Part shown: piece by piece, positions 38,028 to 50,573 of the stretch | Layout of the letters: each line of letters begins with the position of its first letter | Numbering within the stretch: the first letter of the stretch is position 1 | Source: Pseudomonas lopnurensis | GTDB taxonomy: Bacteria; Pseudomonadota; Gammaproteobacteria; Pseudomonadales; Pseudomonadaceae | Assembly (NCBI RefSeq): GCF_015070855.1 | Contig: NZ_JADDIX010000033.1 | Span: 30,846 to 94,845, forward strand | Reading direction: 5' to 3' | DNA length: 64,000 nucleotides | The notes under the pieces: model-generated | Seen by the model: the letters and a program-made list of their open reading frames with translations, nothing else | Told to the model about the DNA's origin: nothing | The model's database searches: none | Position numbers and translations under genes: made by a program

Positions 38028-38095
38028 TCCATCCCCCTTGCGCGTCCGCAAGCGCCTGCATGCGGCATTGGACGCGCGCGGGCGCCGCGGGTTCG

Positions 38096-39202
38096 TCAGC
38101 GCGCGAGCGGTGCCGGTTGCTGCTGGGTGATGCAGTGGATATTGCCGCCGCCGAGGAGGATTTCGCGGCCGGGCACCATCACCACCTGATGCTGCGGGAA
38201 GACCTCGGCGAGGATACGTTCCGCTTCGCCGTCCAGCGGGTCGCCGAAGACTGGCGCGATGATGCCGCCATTGACGATCAGGAAGTTCACGTAGCTGCCG
38301 GCCAGGCGGATGGACGGATCGCGCGGCTGGCTGCCGTCCAGCGCCGCCACGCCGGCACATTCCGCGGCGCTGGCATGCAGCGGGCCGGGGATCGGCATCC
38401 GGTGTACGCTGAGCGTCCGGCCGCGGGCGTCCCGGGCCTGCTCGAGCACCGCCATGGCGGCCTGGCAGCGTTCGAAGTTGGGATCGGCCGGGTCGTCGGT
38501 CCAGGCCAGCAGCACCTCGCCGGGGCGCACGAAACAGCAGAAGTTGTCGACGTGGCCGTCGGTCTCGTCGTTGTACAGGCCGTGCGGCAGCCAGATGATG
38601 GTGTCGACCGCCAGGTGCTCGCGCAGCACCTGCTCGATCTGTTCGCGCGAAAGATGCGGGTTGCGGTTGCGGTTGAGCAGGCATTCCTCGGTGGTGATCA
38701 GGGTACCTTCGCCGTCGACGTGGATCGAGCCGCCCTCGAGCACGAAGCCCTCGGTGCGATAGCGGTCGCAGCGTTCGATCTCGAGGATCTTCTGCGCCAC
38801 TTCGTCGTCGCGCTGCCAGTCGGCGTAGAGCCCGCCTTCCAGCCCGCCCCAGGCGTTGAATGTCCAGTCCACACCGCGCAGCCCGCCCTTGCCGTCGATG
38901 ACGAAGGTCGGGCCGGTGTCGCGCACCCAGGCGTCGTCGGTGCTCATTTCCACCAGGCGGATACGAGGATCGTCGAGCGCCGCGCGGGCGGTGTGGTACT
39001 GCTCGGCCGTGGCGCAGACGGTCACCGGCTCGAAGCGGGCGATGGCCTTTGCCACCGCGGCGAAGGCGGCCTGCGCCGGCGCGCCCTGCTCGCGCCAGTT
39101 GTCCGGGCGCTGTGGCCAGACCATCCAGGTCTGGCTGTGCGGCGCCCATTCGGCGGGCATGAAGTAGCCGTCGGTGCGCGGCGTGGTGGTCAGGGTAGTC
39201 AT
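38096..39202 (-). CDS. aguA: Agmatine deiminase AguA
   Basis: Hydrolyses agmatine to N-carbamoylputrescine and ammonia. The 368-residue guanidino-modifying enzyme has the catalytic Cys in [13 protein letters not shown] near the C-terminus, the catalytic His in ETDGHVDNF and acidic substrate ligands in [12 protein letters not shown]. aguB lies 69 bases upstream on the same strand, giving the order aguB-aguA in transcription. Confidence 0.95.
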   Translation of the reverse strand: MTTLTTTPRTDGYFMPAEWAPHSQTWMVWPQRPDNWREQGAPAQAAFAAVAKAIARFEPVTVCATAEQYHTARAALDDPRIRLVEMSTDDAWVRDTGPTFVIDGKGGLRGVDWTFNAWGGLEGGLYADWQRDDEVAQKILEIERCDRYRTEGFVLEGGSIHVDGEGTLITTEECLLNRNRNPHLSREQIEQVLREHLAVDTIIWLPHGLYNDETDGHVDNFCCFVRPGEVLLAWTDDPADPNFERCQAAMAVLEQARDARGRTLSVHRMPIPGPLHASAAECAGVAALDGSQPRDPSIRLAGSYVNFLIVNGGIIAPVFGDPLDGEAERILAEVFPQHQVVMVPGREILLGGGNIHCITQQQPAPLAR

Positions 39203-39271
39203 GGCGATGTCCGTGAATAGGGTGGAAAACGGCAGAGGACTTTTCCACCACAGGATTGCAAAAACGGTGGC

Positions 39272-40153
39272 TCAGGCGGAGGGCTGCGAGCCGTCCAGGG
39301 TCTTGATCGGGCCGTAGAGATTCGGCCGGCGGTCGCGGAATACGCCCCAGGCGCTGCGGATGTGCTCGAGCTGATCGAGATCGAATTCATGCACCAGCAC
39401 GCCTTCGCTGGTCTGGTCCATTTCCTCGACCTTGGCGCCGAACTGGTCGGCGATGAACGACGAGCCGTAGAAGGTGATGTCGTAGCCGTCCTGTTCCTCG
39501 GTGCCGATGCGGTTGCTGGCGATCAGCGGCATCAGGTTGGCGCCGGCGTGGCCCTGCTGCACACGCTGCCAGTGGTCGCGCGAGGTGATGTTCGGGTCGT
39601 GCGGTTCGCTGCCGATGGCGGTGGGGTAGAACAGCAGCTCGGCGCCCATCAGCGCCATGCTGCGTGCGGTCTCGGGGAACCACTGGTCCCAGCAGATGGC
39701 CACGCCGATCTTCGCGTAGCGGGTGTTCCAGACCTTGAAGCCGGTGTCGCCGGGGTTGAAGTAGTACTTCTCGTGGTAGCCCGGACCGTCCGGGATATGG
39801 CTCTTGCGATAGACGCCGAGCAGCGTGCCGTCGGCGTCGATGATGGCGATGGAGTTGAAGCGCGCGCGCCCCGACAGCTCGAAGAAACTCACCGGCAGCA
39901 CCACCTGCAGCTCGGCGGCGACCTTCTGGAAATGCTGGATGGCCGGGTTGTCCTCGACCGAGGTGGCCAGTTGCAGGTATTCCGGATTCGGCTTCTGGCA
40001 GAAGTAGGGGGTTTCGAACAGCTCCTGGATCAGGATGATCTGCGCGCCCTTGGCGGCGGCTTCGCGCACCAGCTTTTCGGCGTTGGCGATGTTCGCCTGG
40101 CGATCCCAGGAACAGGCCATCTGGGTGGCGGCGACGGTAACGGTACGGGACAT
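39272..40153 (-). CDS. aguB: N-carbamoylputrescine amidohydrolase AguB
   Basis: Nitrilase-superfamily enzyme (293 residues) completing agmatine to putrescine conversion. Catalytic triad residues are visible: Glu in LIQELFETPYF, Lys in YRKSHIPDG and Cys in AICWDQWFPE. GAGG precedes the ATG. Its promoter region overlaps dispersed repeats, and the aguR regulator expected upstream in P. aeruginosa is not here. Confidence 0.95.
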   Translation of the reverse strand: MSRTVTVAATQMACSWDRQANIANAEKLVREAAAKGAQIILIQELFETPYFCQKPNPEYLQLATSVEDNPAIQHFQKVAAELQVVLPVSFFELSGRARFNSIAIIDADGTLLGVYRKSHIPDGPGYHEKYYFNPGDTGFKVWNTRYAKIGVAICWDQWFPETARSMALMGAELLFYPTAIGSEPHDPNITSRDHWQRVQQGHAGANLMPLIASNRIGTEEQDGYDITFYGSSFIADQFGAKVEEMDQTSEGVLVHEFDLDQLEHIRSAWGVFRDRRPNLYGPIKTLDGSQPSA

Positions 40154-40205
40154 GACGGCCTCGCTGGATTTGGGCTTTCGGAAATGGAGTGAATTCTAGG
40201 TGATA

Positions 40206-40438
40206 GAGCAGCTATAAGCTGCAAGCCACAAGCTTCAAGTAAAAGCGGAAAAGAGCAGCTTCAAGCTGCAAGCCATAAGCCGCAAGAAAAAGCTTGGCGA
40301 GCGTGGGTAACAGCCCGCGCACTGAATTGCTTGCAGCGCCGTAGGGTGGGCTTCAGCCCACCGCTTGGCCGGGTCACGCTTCACCGACCCGACGAGCGGA
40401 ACCCGGTGGATGTAAGAAGCGACATCCACCCTACACTC
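40206..40438. repeat. Composite dispersed repeat, copy B
   Basis: Contains two GAGCAGCT.. / AAGCTGCAAGCC modules (40206 and 40253), GTAGGGTGGGCTTCAGCCCACC (a hairpin at about 40342), then CGGGTCACGCTTCACCGACC ... CGGTGGATGT ... ACATCCACCCTAC, matching copy A at 26557-26739 in module order. It fills most of the 341-base gap between aguB and spuI, together with the heptamer array. Confidence 0.8.
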
Positions 40439-40490
40439 GCTTGCAGCTTGCAGCTTGCAGCTTGCAGCTTGCAGCTTGCAGCTTGCAGCT
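40439..40490. repeat. GCTTGCA heptamer tandem array B
   Basis: About 7.4 perfect copies of GCTTGCA end four bases before the spuI stop codon (TAA at 40497-40495). Same unit, length and orientation relative to the minus-strand gene as the array at 26740-26792. Confidence 0.95.
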
Positions 40491-40494
40491 GCTT

Positions 40495-41871
40495 TTAGAC
40501 CGTATGCAGGTACCAGTTGTATTCCAGGTCCGAGATGGAGTGCTCGAATTCGGCCAGCTCGCTCTCCTTGCAGGCGACGAAGATGTCGATGTAGTCGGGG
40601 CTGATGTAGCGCGCCATGATCTCGCTGTCGTCCAGTTCGCGCAGGGCGTCGCGCAGGTTGGTCGGCAGGCTCTGCTCGACCTGCTCGTAGGAGTTGCCCT
40701 CGATCGGCTCGTCCGGCTCGATCTGGTTGGTCAGGCCGTGGTGCACCCCGGCGAGGATGCCCGCCAGCAGCAGGTAGGGGTTGGCGTCCGCGCCGGCCAC
40801 GCGGTGTTCGATGCGCACGGCATCGGGGCTGTCGGTGGGTACGCGCAGCGCCACGGTGCGGTTGTCCATGCCCCAGCAGGGCGCGTTCGGCACGTAGAAC
40901 TGGGCGCCGAAGCGGCGGTAGGAGTTGACGTTGGGGCAGAGGAAGGCCATGGATGCCGGCATGGTCTGCTGCAGGCCGCCGATGGCATGGCGCAGCGCCT
41001 GGCTTTCCAGCGGGTTCTCGGTGGCGAATATATTGTTGCCATTCTTGTCGAGCAGCGAGATGTGCACGTGCAGCCCGTTGCCGGCCTGACCCGGGTAGGG
41101 CTTGGCCATGAAGGTGGTGTCCATCTCGTGGTCGTAGGCGATGTTCTTGATCAGCCGCTTGAGCAGCACGGCGTAGTCGCAGGCCTTGATCGGATCGGCG
41201 ACGTGGTGGAGGTTGACCTCGAACTGCGCCGGGGCGCTTTCCTTGACGATGGCGTCGGCGGGGATGCCCTGTTCCTTGGCGCCCTCGAGGATGTCCTGCA
41301 GACAGTCGACGTATTCGTCGAGATCGTCGATCAGGTAGACCTGGGTCGAGTGCGGGCGCTTGCCGGAAATCGGCGAGCGTGGCGGCTGCGGCCGGCCGTT
41401 GATGTTCTCCTGGTCGATCAGGTAGAACTCCAGCTCGAAGGCGGCGCAGATGGTCAGGCCGAGTTCGTCGAACTTGCTCACCACCTGGCGCAGCACTTCG
41501 CGCGGGTCGGCGAAGAACGGCGCGCCGTCGCGCTCGTGCATGGTCATCAGCAACTGCGCGGTGGGGCGCTTCTGCCAGGGCTCCTTGCAGAGCGTGTTGG
41601 GGATCGGGAAGCAGGTGCGGTCCGAGTCACCGATGTCCATGCCCAGCCCGGTGCTTTCCACGGTGATGCCGTTGATGTCCAGGGCGAACAGTGACGCGGG
41701 GAGGTTGATGCCCTTCTCGTAGACCTTGTGCAGGCTGGCGCGCTCGATGCGCTTGCCGCGCACGACTCCGTTCATGTCGGTGATCAGCAGGTCGACGTAC
41801 TGAACCTCCGGGTGTTCCTTGAGAAATGCGTTCGCTTCGTTGAGCTGAACGGCACGCGGCGGCGGGGCCAT
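40495..41871 (-). CDS. spuI: Gamma-glutamylpolyamine synthetase SpuI (glutamine synthetase family)
   Basis: Glutamine synthetase-like enzyme of 458 residues that in this family ligates glutamate to polyamines. N-terminal beta-grasp (VQYVDLLITDMNGVVRGKR), then the catalytic domain with metal-binding EFYLID, the ATP-region KPYPGQAGNGLHVHISL and RIEHRVAGADANPYLLLAG. Divergent from spuA over about 250 bases. The start ATG 41871 is preceded by AAGG. Confidence 0.9.
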   Translation of the reverse strand: MAPPPRAVQLNEANAFLKEHPEVQYVDLLITDMNGVVRGKRIERASLHKVYEKGINLPASLFALDINGITVESTGLGMDIGDSDRTCFPIPNTLCKEPWQKRPTAQLLMTMHERDGAPFFADPREVLRQVVSKFDELGLTICAAFELEFYLIDQENINGRPQPPRSPISGKRPHSTQVYLIDDLDEYVDCLQDILEGAKEQGIPADAIVKESAPAQFEVNLHHVADPIKACDYAVLLKRLIKNIAYDHEMDTTFMAKPYPGQAGNGLHVHISLLDKNGNNIFATENPLESQALRHAIGGLQQTMPASMAFLCPNVNSYRRFGAQFYVPNAPCWGMDNRTVALRVPTDSPDAVRIEHRVAGADANPYLLLAGILAGVHHGLTNQIEPDEPIEGNSYEQVEQSLPTNLRDALRELDDSEIMARYISPDYIDIFVACKESELAEFEHSISDLEYNWYLHTV

Positions 41872-42122
41872 GATGAAGTACCTTAATTGTTAAAAATTTC
41901 AATCATCAGATGCTTGTCTGCGAGTCAATCGAAAAGCCTCTGCGCTGTCAATAGCGGCACCCGGATGCCCCGTGAGTGCCCACATTGGGCCTATTTTGGG
42001 GCGGCTGGGGTTGGCGCGATACGCCGCGACAGAGGCGGATGCCAGCCGAGGCTGCGGGCTATTGTCTATAAAAATGAACAAGACTACTCTCCGGTATGCC
42101 TCATCCGACTAACGAGTATCCC

Positions 42123-42869
42123 ATGCCTCGCATGCCCCTGATCGGCGTCTCGGCCTGCACCAAGCAAATCGGTTCCCACGCTTTCCATATCGCCGGCGAC
42201 AAGTACCTGCGCGCCGCGGCGATCGCCGGCGTGCCGCTGGTGATCCCGGCCCTGGACGAACTGATCGACCCGGCCACCCTGTTGGAAAGCTTCGACGGCC
42301 TGCTGTTCACCGGCTCGCCGTCGAACGTCGAGCCCCATCATTATGGCGGGCCGGCGAGCGAGACGGGCACCCCACACGACCCGTCGCGCGATCGCCTCAC
42401 CTTGCCGCTGATCCGCGCCGCGGTCGCGGCCGGCATTCCGGTGTTCGGCATCTGCCGTGGTTTCCAGGAAATGAACGTGGCCTTCGGCGGCAGCCTGCAT
42501 CAGAAAGTCCACGAAGCCGGCCCCTATCAGGATCACCGCGAGCGTCCCGATGATCCGCTGGACGTGCAGTACGGCCTCAGCCATGCCTTGCACGTGCAGC
42601 CGGGCGGGCTGCTCGAGCGCCTCGGCCTGCCGGCGCAGATCCGCGTCAACTCGGTACACGGCCAGGGCGTCGCGCGTCTCGGCGACGGCCTGCGCATCGA
42701 AGCGCTGGCGCCGGACGGGCTGATCGAGGCGTTCTCCGTCGAGCATGCACGCAGCTTCGCCCTGGGCGTGCAGTGGCATCCGGAATGGAAGGTGCATGAG
42801 CACCCGCACTACCTGGCGCTGTTCCAGGGCTTCGCCGAAGCCTGCCGGGAGCATGCCCGAACACGCTGA
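42123..42869 (+). CDS. spuA: Gamma-glutamyl-GABA hydrolase SpuA (class I amidotransferase-like)
   Basis: PuuD-type hydrolase of 248 residues that releases glutamate from gamma-glutamylated intermediates. The catalytic Cys is in FGICRGFQEMN and the His-Glu pair in GVQWHPEW. ATG 42123 is preferred; 42096 would add nine residues but neither has a strong ribosome site. spuB follows after 30 bases. Confidence 0.9.
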   Translation: MPRMPLIGVSACTKQIGSHAFHIAGDKYLRAAAIAGVPLVIPALDELIDPATLLESFDGLLFTGSPSNVEPHHYGGPASETGTPHDPSRDRLTLPLIRAAVAAGIPVFGICRGFQEMNVAFGGSLHQKVHEAGPYQDHRERPDDPLDVQYGLSHALHVQPGGLLERLGLPAQIRVNSVHGQGVARLGDGLRIEALAPDGLIEAFSVEHARSFALGVQWHPEWKVHEHPHYLALFQGFAEACREHARTR

Positions 42870-42899
42870 CGGTCGCCCCATCCCCAATTCGAGGTCATC

Positions 42900-44258
42900 A
42901 TGAGTATCCAGCTCGACCAGCTCACCGGCTGGCTGAAAGAACGCAAGATCACCGAAGTGGAATGCCTGATCAGCGACCTGACCGGCATCGCCCGCGGCAA
43001 GATTTCACCGACCAACAAGTTCCTCGACGAGCGTGGCATGCGCCTGCCGGAAAGCGTGCTGCTGCAGACCGTGACCGGCGACTACGTCGAGGACGACATC
43101 TACTACGAGCTGCTCGATCCGGCGGACATCGACATGTTCTGCCGCCCGGACCCCAACGCGGTGTTCCTCGTGCCCTGGGCCATCGAGCCCACCGCCCAGG
43201 TGATCCACGATACCTACGACAAGATGGGCAACCCCATCGAGCTGTCGCCGCGCAACATTCTCAAGCGCGTGCTGAAGATGTACGCCGACAAGGGCTGGCA
43301 GCCGATCGTCGCGCCGGAGATGGAGTTCTACCTGACCAAGCGCTGCGAGGACCCGGACCTGCCGTTCCAGCCGCCGATCGGCCGTTCCGGCCGGCAGGAG
43401 ACTGGCCGCCAGTCGTTCTCCATCGATGCGGCCAACGAGTTCGACCCGCTGTTCGAGGACATGTACGACTGGTGCGAGGCCCAGGGCCTGGACCTGGACA
43501 CGCTGATCCACGAGGAAGGCACCGCGCAGATGGAAATCAATTTCCGTCACGGCGAGGCGCTGCACCTGGCCGACCAGATCCTGGTGTTCAAGCGCACCAT
43601 GCGTGAGGCCGCGCTCAAGCACAACGTCGCCGCCACCTTCATGGCCAAGCCGATGACCGGCGAGCCGGGCAGCGCGATGCACCTGCACCAGAGCGTGATC
43701 GAGCTGGAAACCGGGCGCAACATCTTCTCCAACCCCGACGGCTCCATGAGCCAGCTGTTCCTGCACCACGTCGGCGGCCTGCAGAAGTACATCCCCGAGC
43801 TGCTGCCGATGTTCGCGCCGAACGTCAATTCGTTCCGCCGCTTTCTGCCCGATACCTCGGCGCCGGTGAACGTCGAGTGGGGCGAGGAGAACCGCACGGT
43901 GGGCCTGCGCGTGCCGGATTCCGACCCGCAGAACCGCCGGGTGGAGAACCGCCTGGCCGGCGCCGACGCCAACCCCTATCTGGCCATCGCGGCCAGCCTG
44001 CTGTGCGGCTACATCGGCATGGTCGAGCAGCTGCCGCCGAGCCAGCCGGTCAAGGGCCGCGGCTACGAGCGGCGCAACCTGCGCCTGCCGCTGACCCTGG
44101 AAGCGGCGCTGGAGCGCATGGAGAACTGCCGCGAGCTGGAAAAATACCTGAGTCCGAAATTCATCACCGGCTACGTCGCGGTCAAGCGTGCCGAGCAGGA
44201 GAACTACCACCGGGTGATCAGCTCCTGGGAACGCGAGTTCCTGATGCTCTCGGTCTGA
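42900..44258 (+). CDS. spuB: Gamma-glutamylpolyamine synthetase SpuB
   Basis: Glutamine synthetase-family enzyme of 452 residues (VECLISDLTGIARGK, APEMEFYL, KPMTGEPGSAMHLHQSV, RVENRLAGADANPYLAIA), paralogous to spuI. It glutamylates polyamines for their catabolism. A dispersed repeat starts on the base after its TGA, and spuC follows 161 bases on. Confidence 0.92.
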   Translation: MSIQLDQLTGWLKERKITEVECLISDLTGIARGKISPTNKFLDERGMRLPESVLLQTVTGDYVEDDIYYELLDPADIDMFCRPDPNAVFLVPWAIEPTAQVIHDTYDKMGNPIELSPRNILKRVLKMYADKGWQPIVAPEMEFYLTKRCEDPDLPFQPPIGRSGRQETGRQSFSIDAANEFDPLFEDMYDWCEAQGLDLDTLIHEEGTAQMEINFRHGEALHLADQILVFKRTMREAALKHNVAATFMAKPMTGEPGSAMHLHQSVIELETGRNIFSNPDGSMSQLFLHHVGGLQKYIPELLPMFAPNVNSFRRFLPDTSAPVNVEWGEENRTVGLRVPDSDPQNRRVENRLAGADANPYLAIAASLLCGYIGMVEQLPPSQPVKGRGYERRNLRLPLTLEAALERMENCRELEKYLSPKFITGYVAVKRAEQENYHRVISSWEREFLMLSV

Positions 44259-44384
44259 AGAGCAGCTTCAAGCGGCAAGCTTCAAGCTGCAAGCAAGAAC
44301 AAAACCGTAGGGTGGATGGCGCTTTTCCCATCCACCGATAAAGCACACACAGCCGTAGGGTGGATGACGCTTTCTTCATCCACC
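44259..44384 (+). repeat. Dispersed repeat modules and two hairpins between spuB and spuC
   Basis: AGAGCAGCTTCAAGC plus AAGCTGCAAGC begin immediately after the spuB stop. Two hairpins follow: GGTGGATGG/CCATCCACC (44311-44336) and GGTGGATGA/TCATCCACC (44359-44384), each with 9 perfect pairs and introduced by GTAG. They could reduce read-through into spuC or protect the spuAB message. Confidence 0.8.
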
Positions 44385-44419
44385 TTCAACGCACCGCACC
44401 AACGACCCGGAGGCGACCG

Positions 44420-45778
44420 ATGAGCGATTCGCAAACCCTGCACTGGCAAGCCCTGAGCCGCGACCATCACCTGCCGCCGTTTACCGACTACAAGGCGCTG
44501 AACGCCAAGGGTACGCGCATCATCACCCGGGCCTCCGGCGTCTACCTGTGGGACAGCGAGGGGCACAAGATCCTCGACGCCATGGCCGGGCTCTGGTGCG
44601 TCAACGTCGGTTACGGCCGAGAGGAACTGGTCGAGGCGGCGGCGAAACAGATGCGCGAGCTGCCCTATTACAACCTGTTCTTCCAGACCGCGCACCCGCC
44701 GGCCGTGGCGCTGGCCAAGGCCATCGCCGACATCGCACCGGCGGGCATGAACCACGTGTTCTTCACCGGCTCGGGCTCGGAGGCCAACGACACCGTGCTG
44801 CGCATGGTGCGCCATTACTGGGCGATCAAGGGCCAGCCACAGAAGAAGGTGGTCATCGGCCGCTGGAACGGCTACCACGGCTCGACCGTCGCCGGCGTCA
44901 GCCTCGGCGGGATGAAGGCCATGCACGGCCAGGGCGATTTTCCCATTCCCGGCATCGAGCACATCGACCAGCCCTACTGGTACGGCGAGGGCGACGAGCT
45001 GTCCCCGGAGGAATTCGGCGTGCGCGTCGCCGAGCAACTGGAGCGCAAGATCCTCGAGGTGGGCGAAGACAATGTGGCGGCCTTCATCGCCGAGCCGATC
45101 CAGGGCGCTGGCGGCGTGATCATCCCGCCGGACAGCTACTGGCCGCGGATCAAGGAAATTCTCGCGCGCTACGACATCCTGTTCATCGCCGACGAGGTGA
45201 TCTGCGGCTTCGGCCGTACCGGCGAATGGTTCGGCAGCGATCACTACGGCCTCACGCCGGACCTGATGCCCATCGCCAAGGGCCTGACCTCCGGCTACAT
45301 CCCCATGGGCGGCGTGGTGGTGCGCGACGAAGTGGTGCAGACGCTCAACGAAGGCGGCGAGTTCTACCACGGCTTCACCTACTCGGGGCACCCGGTGGCC
45401 GCCGCGGTGGCGTTGGAAAACATCCGCATCCTGCGCGAGGAGAAGATCGTCGAGCGGGTCAAGGCGAAAACGGCACCTTATTTGCAGTCACGCTGGCAGG
45501 AACTGCTCGAACATCCGCTGGTGGGCGAGGCCCGTGGCGTCGGCATGCTCGGCGCGCTGGAGTTGGTGAAGAACAAGCGGACCCGCGAACGCTTCGCCGA
45601 GCCGGGCGTGGGCATGCTCTGTCGCGAGCACTGCTTCCGCAATGGCCTGGTGATGCGCGCGGTCGGCGACACCATGATCATCTCGCCACCGCTGGTGATC
45701 GATGAAGGCGAGATCGACGAGCTGATCGACAAGGTCAGGCGCTGCCTGGATGCGACGGCCAAGGACGCCCTGGGCTAA
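44420..45778 (+). CDS. spuC: Polyamine:pyruvate aminotransferase SpuC
   Basis: Class III PLP aminotransferase of 452 residues that moves amino groups from putrescine and other polyamines to pyruvate. PLP lysine is in [16 protein letters not shown] and the cofactor Asp in [17 protein letters not shown] 44420 with CGGAGG upstream is clear; in-frame codons before it fall in the repeat region. Confidence 0.94.
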   Translation: MSDSQTLHWQALSRDHHLPPFTDYKALNAKGTRIITRASGVYLWDSEGHKILDAMAGLWCVNVGYGREELVEAAAKQMRELPYYNLFFQTAHPPAVALAKAIADIAPAGMNHVFFTGSGSEANDTVLRMVRHYWAIKGQPQKKVVIGRWNGYHGSTVAGVSLGGMKAMHGQGDFPIPGIEHIDQPYWYGEGDELSPEEFGVRVAEQLERKILEVGEDNVAAFIAEPIQGAGGVIIPPDSYWPRIKEILARYDILFIADEVICGFGRTGEWFGSDHYGLTPDLMPIAKGLTSGYIPMGGVVVRDEVVQTLNEGGEFYHGFTYSGHPVAAAVALENIRILREEKIVERVKAKTAPYLQSRWQELLEHPLVGEARGVGMLGALELVKNKRTRERFAEPGVGMLCREHCFRNGLVMRAVGDTMIISPPLVIDEGEIDELIDKVRRCLDATAKDALG

Positions 45779-45817
45779 GGTTGTCGTTGTGCTGCCCGTG
45801 TGCGTTCGGCTTGTTGA

Positions 45818-47065
<1,248 letters not shown>

Positions 47066-47074
47066 CCCTGCCGC

Positions 47075-47106
47075 GGCCGGGCTGCGTGCTTCATGCGCGC
47101 CCGGCC
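47075..47106 (+). terminator. Intercistronic hairpin after spuD
   Basis: GGCCGGGC and GCCCGGCC form an 8-bp perfect GC stem ten bases after the spuD stop. No T-tract, so partial termination or message stabilisation is likely. The rest of the 298-base gap to spuE has no gene I can support, but an AT-richer stretch (47270-47305) could hold an internal promoter. Confidence 0.5.
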
Positions 47107-47306
47107 ATGGCCGGACAGGCTCCAGTCGCCTGGCGCCGACCCGACAGCCCTGGCGCGACACGGTTCGCGCCGCGGCTGCCACCGCGAGGAAAAACGATGG
47201 AAACGCCTTTCCCGCCGTCCGTTAGCCGTTCCTGCGCGCCCTTTCCTTTCGCGACTGTGTTGGCAGTCGTGTCAAATCTATTGATTTTCAGAGGTTTTTC
47301 CAATAA

Positions 47307-48449
<1,143 letters not shown>

Positions 48450-48453
48450 ACCC

Positions 48454-48472
48454 TCGGGCGCCTCGCGCCCGA
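48454..48472 (+). terminator. Intercistronic hairpin after spuE
   Basis: TCGGGCG-CCTCG-CGCCCGA, a 7-bp perfect stem four bases after the spuE stop. Placement between a binding-protein gene and its ATPase gene is typical of attenuating hairpins that keep the binding protein in excess. Confidence 0.55.
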
Positions 48473-48528
48473 ACCTATACCTCTATCCGGCCGTGGCCGG
48501 GCCAACCTTTCATTTCGGGAGTTCGCGC

Positions 48529-49680
48529 ATGGCCGTTGCCTCCAGCGCCTACAAGAAAGCCCTCAGCGGCGGGAGCAAGAACAAGCAGGTGCTGCTGAAG
48601 ATCGACCGCGTCACCAAGAAGTTCGACGAAACGGTGGCGGTCGACGACGTCTCGGTGAGCATCCACCAGGGTGAGATATTCGCCCTGCTCGGCGGCTCGG
48701 GCTCGGGCAAGTCGACCCTGCTGCGCATGCTCGCCGGCTTCGAGCGGCCCACCGAGGGGCGCATCTTCCTCGACGGCCAGGACATCACCGACCTGCCGCC
48801 CTACGAGCGGCCGATCAACATGATGTTCCAGTCCTATGCGCTGTTCCCGCACATGAGCGTGGAGCAGAACATCGCCTTCGGCCTCAAGCAGGACGGCCTG
48901 GCCAAGGACGAGATCGCCGAACGCGTCAAGGAGATGCTCGGCCTGGTGCAGATGACCCAGTACGCCAAGCGCAAGCCGCACCAGCTCTCCGGCGGCCAGC
49001 GCCAGCGCGTGGCGCTGGCGCGTTCGCTGGCCAAGCGGCCGAAGCTGCTGCTGCTCGACGAGCCGATGGGCGCGCTGGACAAGAAATTGCGCTCGCAGAT
49101 GCAGCTGGAGCTGGTGCAGATCATCGAGCGCGTCGGCGTGACCTGCGTGATGGTGACCCACGACCAGGAAGAGGCCATGACCATGGCCGAACGCATCGCC
49201 ATCATGCACCAGGGCTGGATCGCCCAGGTCGGCAGCCCGATGGACATCTACGAGACCCCGGCGAGCCGCCTGGTCTGCGAATTCATCGGCAACGTCAACC
49301 TGTTCGACGGCGAGCTGATCGAGGACGCCGAGGACCACGCGGTGATCGCCTGCCCGCAACTGGAACGGCCGATCTATGTCGGCCACGGCATCAGCACCCG
49401 GGCCGAAGACAAGCGCGTGACCTTCGCCCTGCGCCCCGAGAAGCTGCTGATGAGCCTCGACCGGCCGGAGCTTGAGCTGCCCGACTACAACTGGGTGCAG
49501 GGCACCGTGCACGACATCGCCTACCTCGGCGGCCACTCGGTGTACTACATCAAGCTGGAGTCGGGGATGCTGCTGCAGGCCTTCGTCGCCAATGCCGAAC
49601 GCCACGTGAAATGGCCGACCTGGGAAGAGCAGGTCTACCTGCACTGGCTCAGCGACAGCGGCGTGGTGCTGCAGGCATGA
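48529..49680 (+). CDS. spuF: Polyamine ABC transporter ATP-binding protein SpuF
   Basis: ATPase of 383 residues, PotA/PotG type: Walker A GGSGSGKST, signature LSGGQRQR, Walker B LLLLDEPMGALD, and a C-terminal TOBE domain (about 295-380). CGGGAG precedes ATG 48529. spuG overlaps its stop by four bases. Confidence 0.94.
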   Translation: MAVASSAYKKALSGGSKNKQVLLKIDRVTKKFDETVAVDDVSVSIHQGEIFALLGGSGSGKSTLLRMLAGFERPTEGRIFLDGQDITDLPPYERPINMMFQSYALFPHMSVEQNIAFGLKQDGLAKDEIAERVKEMLGLVQMTQYAKRKPHQLSGGQRQRVALARSLAKRPKLLLLDEPMGALDKKLRSQMQLELVQIIERVGVTCVMVTHDQEEAMTMAERIAIMHQGWIAQVGSPMDIYETPASRLVCEFIGNVNLFDGELIEDAEDHAVIACPQLERPIYVGHGISTRAEDKRVTFALRPEKLLMSLDRPELELPDYNWVQGTVHDIAYLGGHSVYYIKLESGMLLQAFVANAERHVKWPTWEEQVYLHWLSDSGVVLQA

Positions 49681-50573
49681 GCCGGGTACGGCTGAACAGC
49701 GGGCGCCGACTGGTCATCGGCGTACCCTTCCTGTGGCTGATGCTGTTCTTCCTGCTGCCGTTCGCCATCGTACTGAAGATCAGCTTCTCCGAGGCCGACG
49801 TGGCGATCCCGCCATACACGGAGATCTTCAGCTACGCCGAGCAGCAGCTGCAGGTGCTGATCAACCTGGGCAACTACATCTTCCTCAGCGAGGACGACCT
49901 CTACCTGGCCGCCTATGCCGGCTCGCTGAAGATCGCCTTCTTCAGCACCCTGCTGTGCCTGCTGATCGGCTACCCGATGGCCTATGCCATCGCCCGGGCG
50001 CGCAAGGACCTGCAGACGGTGCTGTTGCTGCTGATCATGATGCCGACCTGGACCGCGATCCTGATCCGCGTCTACGCCTGGATGGGCATCCTCAGCAGCA
50101 ATGGCCTGCTCAACAGCCTGCTGCTGGGCATCGGGCTGATCGATTCGCCGCTGCAGATCCTCAACACCGACCTGGCGGTGTACATCGGCGTGGTCTATTC
50201 CTACCTGCCGTTCATGATCTTGCCGCTTTACGCCAACCTGGTGAAGCACGATACCAGCCTGCTGGAAGCCGCGTCCGACCTGGGCGCGCGCAACATCACC
50301 AGCTTCTGGAAGATCACCGTGCCGCTGTCGAAGAACGGCATCATCGCCGGCTGCATGCTGGTGTTCATCCCGGTGGTGGGCGAGTTCGTCATCCCCGAAC
50401 TGCTCGGCGGCCCGGAGACGCTGATGATCGGCAAGGTGCTCTGGCAGGAGTTCTTCAACAACCGCGACTGGCCGGTGGCCTCGGCGCTGGCGGTGGTGAT
50501 GCTGGCGATCCTGCTGGTGCCGATCATCCTCTTCAACCGGAACCAAGCCAAGGAATTGGAGGGCAAGCTATGA
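49677..50573 (+). CDS. spuG: Polyamine ABC transporter permease SpuG
   Basis: PotB/PotH-like permease of 298 residues with six helices and the EAA loop (EAASDLGARNITSFWKITVP). It begins within the spuF stop (ATGA). The C-terminus AKELEGKL is encoded by a segment that is partially duplicated about 80 bases downstream. Confidence 0.93.
   Translation: MSRVRLNSGRRLVIGVPFLWLMLFFLLPFAIVLKISFSEADVAIPPYTEIFSYAEQQLQVLINLGNYIFLSEDDLYLAAYAGSLKIAFFSTLLCLLIGYPMAYAIARARKDLQTVLLLLIMMPTWTAILIRVYAWMGILSSNGLLNSLLLGIGLIDSPLQILNTDLAVYIGVVYSYLPFMILPLYANLVKHDTSLLEAASDLGARNITSFWKITVPLSKNGIIAGCMLVFIPVVGEFVIPELLGGPETLMIGKVLWQEFFNNRDWPVASALAVVMLAILLVPIILFNRNQAKELEGKL

Noticed and set aside
41872-42122. Sigma-54 promoter between spuI and spuA (GTTGGCGCGATACGCC)
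   Set aside because: Lacks the TGGCAC and TTGC elements at correct spacing; only a chance resemblance.
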